A stretch of 64,000 nt of DNA from Pseudeuparius sepicola. Its lineage: Eukaryota; Arthropoda; Insecta; Coleoptera; Anthribidae. The stretch's first letter is position 1; each line of letters starts with the position of its first letter. The notes under the pieces were generated by a model that saw only the letters and a program-made list of their open reading frames with translations, had not been told where the DNA came from and made no database searches. Both the position numbers and the translations under genes were made by a program. The stretch lies in assembly GCA_963920635.1 (NCBI GenBank), contig OY987301.1, positions 43,251,820-43,315,819 on the forward strand, read 5' to 3'. Below are positions 56,925-64,000 of the stretch, piece by piece.

Positions 56925-59900
56925 CATCTACAACATGGGAGCCAAACGAGAACTAGGGTTCCACCCACCGAAGGTGCTGCGCGGGAACTTCAGCCAGCGT
57001 TCACAGAGGCGGGATTACAACGACGACGCATGAAATGGACTGTGTCCATGAATGAATCGATTATGCGTATTTTTTACAGGGTGACAAACTTAGGACAAGA
57101 GATGATCGGCTACCGACAACAACTGCATGCCGAGTTCTGCAGGGAGTTTCCATACATGCAAGTGTCTGAACAAAGAGTGTCAGATCAGTATCGAACTATT
57201 CTAAGAAATAACCGAATTCCAGAAACGCGACTTAACGCTATCAAACGGGAAGTTGAGCTAGAGATCCACGGCGAACACATAGCCATAGATGACAACAACA
57301 ACAATGGGGAACTTCAAGCGCCTGGACAACAACTAGAAGCCGAAACGGTAGAACCAACAACCGAGAGTCTGGAATCGGTTAACGAAGAACATTTTGAAGG
57401 CTTAAACGCACATATGAGACAGGCAGTATTGCGATACGAAGGCACAGACCCACTGAGCAGGCCACCGCTACCAAGATTAAATTCTTCCAGGAAACTTGCG
57501 ATCGTGCTCGATCTTATGAACACACGAATTTTACCAAACTATGTTTCAGTGACACCAACATTAGAACGTATGCACATGTTAATCTACTGTGCCGCAACGG
57601 CAGTCACCACTGTAATGGGTGCCAAGATCCGAACGGCCCAGGAGTTGAATCGTGCAAGACCAGAACCACGAATGGCTCAATGGGAAATGCGACTAAATCG
57701 GAAGATCGAGAGTCTCCGTAAAGACATAGGACAAGTGACGGAATATATCAGAGGAGTTAGAACTAGAAGGATTCAGAGGGCGGTGCAGGCAATAATGAGC
57801 CGCACCCAAATGCATTCTCGGCATGACCCCGCGAACATCACTGCTCAACAATGTCTTGACACATTAAAACAAAAACTTTCTGTTTCCGCAGGGCGTCTGA
57901 GGAGATACAAGGCTAGTAACAACAGGAAACGAGACAACAAACTCTTTGAACGATCAGAAAAGGGTTTCTACCGTGCTTTTAATTCTAGCGCCGATGCCAC
58001 AAATGCGAGTTACCCTAGCAGAGAACAGGTCGACGGTTTCTGGAGAAATCAACTTGCCACACCAGGTCCATACAATGTCAGTGCAAGTTGGATCAGCGAA
58101 GAACGCGAGATGGGCCGGAACTATAGCCAGATGCAACACGAGCAATTCACAACCGCTGAGGTCTCCGATGTCATCAAGAATTCCCACAACTGGAAGGCAC
58201 CAGGTCCAGATCATCTCCAAAATTATTGGATTAAGAAGTTGTGGTGCACGCATGAACAGATAACTACCTTAATTAATGAAGTCTTGCTCGATCCTCTGAA
58301 AATGCCATTGTTTCTTACACAGGGTGCAACCTACCTGTTACAAAAAGACCAGCGGAATACGGATAACCCTGCCAAGTACCGCCCAATAACCTGCTTGCCT
58401 ACGCTGTACAAGATAATCACATCTTGCCTTACGCAGCGAATATATGCTCACTGCGAGCGGAACAACATCATTGCAATGCAGCAGAAGGGCTGCTCGAAGG
58501 GCGCAATGGGATGCAAAGAGCAACTCATCATAGACTCTGTCATCTGCAACCAGGCTCATTCCAAGCAACGAAACCTCCACATGGCTTATGTGGACTACAA
58601 AAAAGCATTTGATTCCGTACCTCACGACTGGCTCACAGGTATCTTAAAGCTGTATAAAATAGATCATCATACAGTTTCCTTTTTAGAACACGTTATGACA
58701 ACCTGGCGCACTAAGATACAACTCAGAACCGCAGACAGTAACATCGAGACCGACACAATCAACATCCGAAGAGGGATTTTCCAAGGAGATTCACTCAGTC
58801 CACTGTGGTTCTGCATGGCGATGAACCCTCTATCACATCGGTTGAACTCTACAAAATATGGCTTCGCTATCAAAAGCAACAACGCAGAAGCGATCAAGTT
58901 AAATCACCTATTATATATGGATGATTTAAAACTGATCGCAGCAACCAAAAACCAACTAACGCAAATGCTTAAAATTGTAGAGGAGTTCTCCAGGGACATC
59001 GGAATGCTGTTTGGACTGGACAAGTGCCGCACCCTTAATATCATCCGGGGAAAGCTCGAACAAAGCGCACACGAGATGCAGGACGGCCAGGAGATCGAAG
59101 CAATGAGCAAGGAAGATACATACAAGTATCTCGGGATGAAACAAGCTCAAAGGATAGACCATCGAACAATGAAGACTGATTTAACGAATGAATTCATCAA
59201 GAGAGTAAGACAAGTAGTGCGAACTGATCTTAACAGCAGGAATTTGTTTAAGGCCCTGAACACGTATGCGTGCTCTGTACTCAGCTATTCGTTCGGAATA
59301 GTGAATTGGACCAACACGGACATCAACAACCTGCAACGAAAAGTTAGGACACTACTGACAAAAGCTCATAAACATCATCCCCGTAGCGCCGTAGAAAGAA
59401 CAACTCTGCCACGTCAACTAGGAGGAAGAGGATTGGCAGATCTCAGCAAGCAATTGGACCAACAAATATTAAATCTGCGTAATTATTTCTACAGGCAGGC
59501 CAACAGCTCCACACTACATAGGGCTATATGCGGAGCAGACGTCTCAACACCGCTACGTCTGACGGAACACGAGCGTCAAAATCACCACCGAACCGACAAC
59601 GATAAACTACAGAGGTGGTTGGGGAAGCCGCTGCACGGGAGACATCCTAATGAGGTTAACCAGGAACATGTCGACAAGTTAGCGTCGAACTATTGGCTGA
59701 CCTCGGGACGAATGTTCCCCGAGACGGAAGGCTTCCTACTGGCCATACAAGATCAGGTTATACCAACTCGCAACTACCTAAAATTCATTGTAGGAGATGC
59801 ATCGGTAGTGGATGACAGATGCAGATACGGGTGCCCAACTTCAGAAACAATCCAGCACATAACAGGAGGATGTCAGATGTTCGCATCAACGGAATATAAG

Positions 59901-60546
59901 GAACGACACGATTCGGTTGCCAAGATCTTGCACCGGGAACTGGCGGAAAAGCTGCTGCTTGTGCAGACAGAAAGGGTCCCATATTACAACTACACACCTG
60001 AGCCTGTTCTTGAGAACAGCAACTACAAGATGTACTGGGATCGTACAGTTCTGACTGATCAACGAGTTGCCCATAACAGACCGGACCTTATAATAGTTGA
60101 TAAAATTTCTAGGAAGACAACTCTGATTGATGTGGCCATCCCGAACAACAACAACCTGCGTGTGAAGCAAGTCGAGAAGATCGCGAAGTACAGAGACTTA
60201 GAAGAACGAATTAGAAGGCAATGGGAAATGGAGAACGTCCAGACGATTCCAATCATCATGTCAACAACTGGTGTTATACCAAAAAGTTTGCTGAGAAACA
60301 TCAAGGAGCTGAATCTAACTGATAGTCTTTACAGGTCCATGCAGAAAGCGGTACTACTTGCGACAGCCCGAACCGTCAGGAAATTCATGGGGAATGCAGG
60401 ATCGTCCAAGAACATCAATGTCACCTAGGGCCCGATAACATGGCAAGGGTCTCGTCCGAGCCAGATCCTTTTGGTATCCGGGATGCCCGGGATCTGAGTG
60501 AATGTTCCCCGTAGAGGGAGTGCGAATGCCTTTTTGGCTAAGTCGA

Positions 60547-60547
<1 letters not shown>
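56923..60547 (+). mobile_element. Retrotransposon copy E, slightly 5'-truncated, ORF intact
   Basis: Same 5' break point (AACATCTAC) as copy C and nearly identical to it for over 2 kb. The 3' half matches copies A and B instead. Confidence 0.95.
57030..60428 (+). CDS. R4/Dong-type retrotransposon protein (copy E, 1,132 aa)
   Basis: Uninterrupted from ATG 57030 (MKWTVSMNES) to TAG 60428, with the Myb-like segment, full reverse transcriptase (VDYKKAFD, GIFQGDSLSP, YMDD), CCHC and RPD/LIDVAIP nuclease. The first ~70 codons of the copy B protein are missing or not in frame, because TAA of the junction tract precedes CATCTACAA. The protein would therefore start at this internal Met with its core domains complete. 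The 5' half equals copy C (including LQKDQRN and SKEDTYK), and the 3' half equals A and B (HRELAEK, KISRKTT). The switch lies between about 59112 and 59388. Confidence 0.92.
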   Translation: MKWTVSMNESIMRIFYRVTNLGQEMIGYRQQLHAEFCREFPYMQVSEQRVSDQYRTILRNNRIPETRLNAIKREVELEIHGEHIAIDDNNNNGELQAPGQQLEAETVEPTTESLESVNEEHFEGLNAHMRQAVLRYEGTDPLSRPPLPRLNSSRKLAIVLDLMNTRILPNYVSVTPTLERMHMLIYCAATAVTTVMGAKIRTAQELNRARPEPRMAQWEMRLNRKIESLRKDIGQVTEYIRGVRTRRIQRAVQAIMSRTQMHSRHDPANITAQQCLDTLKQKLSVSAGRLRRYKASNNRKRDNKLFERSEKGFYRAFNSSADATNASYPSREQVDGFWRNQLATPGPYNVSASWISEEREMGRNYSQMQHEQFTTAEVSDVIKNSHNWKAPGPDHLQNYWIKKLWCTHEQITTLINEVLLDPLKMPLFLTQGATYLLQKDQRNTDNPAKYRPITCLPTLYKIITSCLTQRIYAHCERNNIIAMQQKGCSKGAMGCKEQLIIDSVICNQAHSKQRNLHMAYVDYKKAFDSVPHDWLTGILKLYKIDHHTVSFLEHVMTTWRTKIQLRTADSNIETDTINIRRGIFQGDSLSPLWFCMAMNPLSHRLNSTKYGFAIKSNNAEAIKLNHLLYMDDLKLIAATKNQLTQMLKIVEEFSRDIGMLFGLDKCRTLNIIRGKLEQSAHEMQDGQEIEAMSKEDTYKYLGMKQAQRIDHRTMKTDLTNEFIKRVRQVVRTDLNSRNLFKALNTYACSVLSYSFGIVNWTNTDINNLQRKVRTLLTKAHKHHPRSAVERTTLPRQLGGRGLADLSKQLDQQILNLRNYFYRQANSSTLHRAICGADVSTPLRLTEHERQNHHRTDNDKLQRWLGKPLHGRHPNEVNQEHVDKLASNYWLTSGRMFPETEGFLLAIQDQVIPTRNYLKFIVGDASVVDDRCRYGCPTSETIQHITGGCQMFASTEYKERHDSVAKILHRELAEKLLLVQTERVPYYNYTPEPVLENSNYKMYWDRTVLTDQRVAHNRPDLIIVDKISRKTTLIDVAIPNNNNLRVKQVEKIAKYRDLEERIRRQWEMENVQTIPIIMSTTGVIPKSLLRNIKELNLTDSLYRSMQKAVLLATARTVRKFMGNAGSSKNINVT

Positions 60548-60593
<46 letters not shown>
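60548..60593. repeat. (TAA)15 junction between copies E and F
   Basis: About 15 perfect units, followed by the first base of the copy F 5' UTR. Confidence 0.9.
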
Positions 60594-60594
<1 letters not shown>

Positions 60595-60596
<2 letters not shown>

Positions 60597-61003
60597 CGCA
60601 GGGGGGATCTGACTTGTGAGAGAGGCAGATCCACGGGTGTGACAATCCCGCGCTCCCCAGTTACGCAGGGATGAGTCTGGCCTGTGAGAGGGGCAGATTC
60701 ACGGGTGTAACGATCCCGCGATTCCCAGTTACGCATGGAGAGGCTTGGCCTGTGACAGGGGCAGACCTACGGGTGTGACAATCCCGCGATATCCAGTTGC
60801 GCAGGGAGGGGTCTAGCCGGTGACGGGGGCTGATCCTCGGGGGTGACAATCCCGCGACTCCCAGTTACACAGGGATGGGTCTAGCCTGTGAGAGGGGCAG
60901 ATCCTCGGGTGTAACGATCCCGTGTTTCCCAGTTAACGCAAGGAGGGGTTTGGCCGGTGACAGGGGCAGATCCTCGGGAGTAACGATCCCGCGTTATCCT
61001 AGT
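60595..61003 (+). promoter_or_regulatory. Six ~68-bp monomers in the 5' UTR
   Basis: Units start at 60595, 60662, 60730, 60798, 60866 and 60934. Each has T(A/G)CGCAGGGA, GGCC(T/G)GTGA, GGGGCAGATCC, CGGGTGTAACGATCCCGCG and ends CCAGT. A degenerate seventh begins at 61004 (TGACCCGTATGGG). Tandem monomers at the 5' end of a non-LTR element recall the promoter monomers of rodent L1. A promoter role is inference. Confidence 0.75.
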
Positions 61004-61160
61004 TGACCCGTATGGGTAGCGGGTTAGAATACTCCTATCGTGGCTCCGCGAGTCGTAAAAGGCGACCGAGGGCCGTCACTCCCACGTTACGGGAGAAAAC
61101 TATGGAATGGAGAATGATAGGATGATTGTCATAGGGCCGCTGCCTGGGGATCGCCAGGGC
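61004..61160 (+). promoter_or_regulatory. Unique leader with short uORF overlapping an in-frame ATG
   Basis: Contains GTCG-TAAAAGG-CGAC (a small hairpin at 61052-61066). An 8-codon uORF (ATG 61102 to TGA 61123-61125) has a stop that overlaps an ATG (61122) as ATGA; that ATG is in frame with the main ORF. In-frame ATGs also occur at 61107 and 61161. A CCTGG...CCAGG stem lies just before ATG 61161. Confidence 0.45.
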
Positions 61161-64000
61161 ATGTCTGGAGCCGGCGCTGGGCATGACAGCGAGCGGGACG
61201 TCGGTGACAGGGCGCTGATGAGGCGGGCCCCTGTTGCACAAACAGCTACAGCCCAACAACAACACGAACATCTACAACATGGGAGCCAAACGAGAACTAG
61301 GGTTCCACCCACCGAAGGTGCTGCGCGGGAACTTCAGCCAGCGTTCACAGAGGCGGGATTACAACGACGACGCATGAAATGGACTGTGTCCATGAATGAA
61401 TCGATTATGCGTATTTTCTACAGGGTGACAAACTTAGGACAAGAGATTATCGGCTACCGACAACAACTGCATGCCGAGTTCTGCAGGGAGTTTCCACACA
61501 TGCAAGTGTCTGAACAAAGAGTGTCAGATCAGTATCGAACTATTCTAAGAAATAACCGAATTCCAGAAACGCGACTTAACGCTATCAAACGGGAAGTTGA
61601 GCTAGAGATCCACGGCGAACACATAGACATAGATGACAACAACAACAATGGGGAACTTCAAGAGCCTGGACAACAACTAGAAGCCGAAACGGTAGAACCA
61701 ACAACCGAGAGTCTGGAACGGGTTAACGAAGAACATTTTGAAGGCTTGGACACACATATGAGACAGGCAGTATTGCGATACGAAGGCACAGACCCACTTA
61801 GCAGGCCACCGCTACCAAGATTAAATTCTTCCAGGAAACTTGCGATCGTGCTCGATCTTATGAACACAAGAATTTTACCAAGCTATGTTTCAGTGACACC
61901 AACATTAGAACGTATGCACATGTTAATCTACTGTGCCGCAACGGCAGTCATCACTGTAATGGGTGCCAAGATCCGAACGGCCCAAGAGTTGAATCGTGCA
62001 AGACCAGAACCACGAATGGCTCAATGGGAAATGCGACTAAATCGGAAGATCGAGAGTCTCCGTAAAGACATAGGACAAGTGACGGAATATATCAGAGGAG
62101 TTAGAACTAGAAGGATCCAGAGGGCGGTGCAGGCAGTAATGAGCCGCACCCAAATGCATTCTCGGCATGACCCCGCGAACATCACTGCTCAACAATGTCT
62201 TGACACATTAAAACAAAAACTTTCTGTTTTCGCAGGGCGTCTGAGGAGATACAAGGCTAGTAACAACAGGAAACGAGACAATAAACTCTTTGAACGATCA
62301 GAAAAGGGTTTCTACCGTGCTTTTAATTCTAGCGCCGATGCCACAAATGCGAGTTACCCTAACAGAGAACAGGTCGACGGTTTCTGGAGAAATCAACTTG
62401 CCACACCAGGTCCATACAATGTCAGTGCAAGCTGGATCAGCGAAGAACGCGAGATGGGCCGGAACTATAGCCAGATGCAACACGAGCAATTCACAACCGC
62501 TGAGGTCTCCGATGTCATCAAGAATTCCCACAACTGGAAGGCACCAGGTCCAGATCATCTCCAAAATTATTGGATTAAGAAGTTGTGGTGCACGCATGAA
62601 CAAATAACTACCTTAATTAATGAAGTCTTGCTCGATCCTCTGAAAATGCCATTGTTTCTTACACAGGGTGCAACTTACCTGTTACCAAAAGACCAGCGGA
62701 ATACGGATAACCCTGCCAAGTACCGCCCAATAACCTGCTTGCCTACGCTTTACAAGATAATCACATCTTGCCTTACGCAGCGAATATATGCTCACTGCGA
62801 GCGGAACAACATCATTGCAATGCAGCAGAAGGGCTGCTCGAAGGGCGCAATGGGATGCAAAGAGCAACTCATCATAGACTCTGTCATCTGCAACCAGGCT
62901 CATTCCAAGCAACGAAACCTCCACATGGCTTATGTGGACTACAAAAAAGCATTTGATTCCGTACCTCACGACTGGCTCACAGGTATCTTAAAGCTGTATA
63001 AAATAGATCATCATACAGTTTCCTTTTTAGAACACGTTATGACAACCTGGCGCACTAAGATACAACTCAGAACCGCAGACAGTAACATCGAGACCGACAC
63101 AATCAACATCCGAAGAGGGATTTTCCAAGGAGATTCACTCAGTCCACTGTGGTTCTGCATGGCGATGAACCCTCTATCACATCGGTTGAACTCTACAAAA
63201 TATGGCTTCGCTATCAAAAGCAACAACGCAGAAGCGATCAAGTTGAATCACCTATTATATATGGATGATTTAAAACTGATCGCCGCAACCAAAAACCAAC
63301 TAACGCAAATGCTTAAAATTGTAGAGGAGTTCTCCAGGGACATCGGAATGCTGTTTGGACTGGACAAGTGCCGCACCCTTAATATCATCCGGGGAAAGCT
63401 CGAACAAAGCGCACACGAGATGCAGGACGGCCAGGAGATCGAAGCAATGAGCAAGGGAGATACATACAAGTATCTCGGGATGAAACAAGCTCAAAGGATA
63501 GACCATCGAACAATGAAAACTGATTTAACGAATGAATTCATCAAGAGAGTAAGACAAGTAGTGCGAACTGATCTTAACAGCAGGAATTTGTTTAAGGCCC
63601 TGAACACGTATGCGTGCTCTGTACTCAGCTATTCGTTCGGAATAGTGAATTGGACCAACACGGACATCAACAACCTACAACGAAAAGTTAGGACACTACT
63701 GACAAAAGCTCATAAACATCATCCCCGTAACGCCGTAGAAAGAACAACTCTGCCACGTCAACTAGGAGGAAGAGGATTGGCAGATCTCAGCAAGCAATTG
63801 GACCAACAAATATTAAATCTGCGTAATTATTTCTACAGGCAGGCCAACAGCTCCACACTACATAGGGCTATATGCGGAGCAGACGTCTCAACACCGCTAC
63901 GTCTGACGGAACACGAGCGTCAAAATCACCACCGAACCGACAACGATAAACTACAGAGGTGGTTGGGGAAGCCGCTGCACGGGAGACATCCTAATGAGGT
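61161..64000 (+). CDS. R4/Dong-type retrotransposon protein (copy F), partial
   Basis: Open from ATG 61161 (MSGAGAGHDSERDVG, matching copy B) to the edge, about 946 codons, without a stop. The frame could begin earlier at ATG 61122 or 61107, since the leader is open from 61059. One extra Gln codon occurs near residue 36 relative to copy B. The Myb-like segment and full reverse transcriptase with YMDD are present; the CCHC and nuclease lie beyond the window. It has single linker units (no 63-bp duplication) and private changes such as LERVNEEHFEGLD and YPNREQ. Potentially complete and active if the rest is intact. Confidence 0.9.
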   Translation, partial: MSGAGAGHDSERDVGDRALMRRAPVAQTATAQQQHEHLQHGSQTRTRVPPTEGAARELQPAFTEAGLQRRRMKWTVSMNESIMRIFYRVTNLGQEIIGYRQQLHAEFCREFPHMQVSEQRVSDQYRTILRNNRIPETRLNAIKREVELEIHGEHIDIDDNNNNGELQEPGQQLEAETVEPTTESLERVNEEHFEGLDTHMRQAVLRYEGTDPLSRPPLPRLNSSRKLAIVLDLMNTRILPSYVSVTPTLERMHMLIYCAATAVITVMGAKIRTAQELNRARPEPRMAQWEMRLNRKIESLRKDIGQVTEYIRGVRTRRIQRAVQAVMSRTQMHSRHDPANITAQQCLDTLKQKLSVFAGRLRRYKASNNRKRDNKLFERSEKGFYRAFNSSADATNASYPNREQVDGFWRNQLATPGPYNVSASWISEEREMGRNYSQMQHEQFTTAEVSDVIKNSHNWKAPGPDHLQNYWIKKLWCTHEQITTLINEVLLDPLKMPLFLTQGATYLLPKDQRNTDNPAKYRPITCLPTLYKIITSCLTQRIYAHCERNNIIAMQQKGCSKGAMGCKEQLIIDSVICNQAHSKQRNLHMAYVDYKKAFDSVPHDWLTGILKLYKIDHHTVSFLEHVMTTWRTKIQLRTADSNIETDTINIRRGIFQGDSLSPLWFCMAMNPLSHRLNSTKYGFAIKSNNAEAIKLNHLLYMDDLKLIAATKNQLTQMLKIVEEFSRDIGMLFGLDKCRTLNIIRGKLEQSAHEMQDGQEIEAMSKGDTYKYLGMKQAQRIDHRTMKTDLTNEFIKRVRQVVRTDLNSRNLFKALNTYACSVLSYSFGIVNWTNTDINNLQRKVRTLLTKAHKHHPRNAVERTTLPRQLGGRGLADLSKQLDQQILNLRNYFYRQANSSTLHRAICGADVSTPLRLTEHERQNHHRTDNDKLQRWLGKPLHGRHPNE

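Larger units (their letters stand above)
45088..64000 (+). mobile_element. Head-to-tail array of six R4/Dong-type retrotransposon copies
   Basis: Six copies (A 45128, B 48001, C 51856, D 55534, E 56923, F 60595 to the edge) lie in the same orientation. Each is followed by a (TAA)n tract and starts directly after the previous tract. Tracts are at 45088-45123, 47958-47999, 51818-51857, 55490-55533, 56915-56924 and 60548-60593. All share the same ~120-bp 3' UTR ending GGCTAAGTCGA. 5' ends vary by truncation, whereas 3' ends are fixed, as expected for target-primed reverse transcription. Confidence 0.95.
60595..64000 (+). mobile_element. Retrotransposon copy F, longest 5' end, cut by the window
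   Basis: The only copy with sequence upstream of ATTGTCATAGG: ~400 bp of 68-bp monomers plus ~120 bp of unique leader. The body continues to the window edge without a break. Confidence 0.92.

Noticed and set aside
45364..63506. Recurrent minus-strand and alternate-frame ORFs of 60-117 codons across the array
   Set aside because: They recur at the same offsets in every copy opposite the reverse transcriptase frame and have no domains. They are shadows of the true ORF.

Overview
The window is eukaryotic, AT-rich and gene-poor, almost certainly from an insect. Its mariner-like elements with DD41D-type spacing, its many hairpin elements ending in TACAGGGTG, a Penelope-like GIY-YIG remnant, P-element/THAP-like exons and a TAA-specific R4/Dong-type retrotransposon form a repeat set typical of insects. 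I cannot fix the order from sequence alone. I recognise no complete host protein gene; host signal is limited to a few candidate exons and one candidate core promoter.

Positions 1-45,087 are a graveyard of mostly dead elements. They include an inverted pair of Penelope-like terminal repeats with a hammerhead-like motif (464-918), hairpin elements at 3767-4987, 7494-8208, 14126-15189 and 33527-35037, and a DD41D mariner with very long inverted repeats and a broken transposase (11188-13093). A mariner-derived long-TIR element (17227-20788) was split by a 1,995-bp solo-LTR-like insertion with a perfect 4-bp target duplication. A second transposase pseudogene lies at 29140-30135, a 4.1-kb element with 56-bp inverted ends and a THAP-like exon at 32311-36442, and a Penelope-like endonuclease pseudogene at 37470-37972. 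A ~715-bp TIR repeat occurs twice in opposite orientation (22119-22836 and 38156-38867). Three copies of an unexplained ~130-bp element with a hairpin-forming core lie at 16681-16815, 21105-21250 and 21608-21775.

Positions 45,088-64,000 are the main discovery: six head-to-tail copies (A-F) of one non-LTR retrotransposon of the R4/Dong type, all on the plus strand, each separated from the next by a (TAA)n tract. The encoded protein has an N-terminal Myb-like segment, a reverse transcriptase with YMDD, a CCHC knuckle and a C-terminal restriction-like endonuclease (RPD...LIDVAIP). Copies B and E carry uninterrupted ORFs of 1,221 and 1,132 codons. Copy F is open to the window edge and shows the only near-complete 5' UTR, built of six ~68-bp monomers. 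Copies A and D are 5'-truncated and C is frameshifted by a 10-bp duplication. The element targets TAA repeats and leaves a TAA tract at its 3' end, so each insertion seems to have provided the landing site for the next. Copies C and E share the same 5' break point and nearly identical 5' parts, which shows that recombination has also shaped the array.
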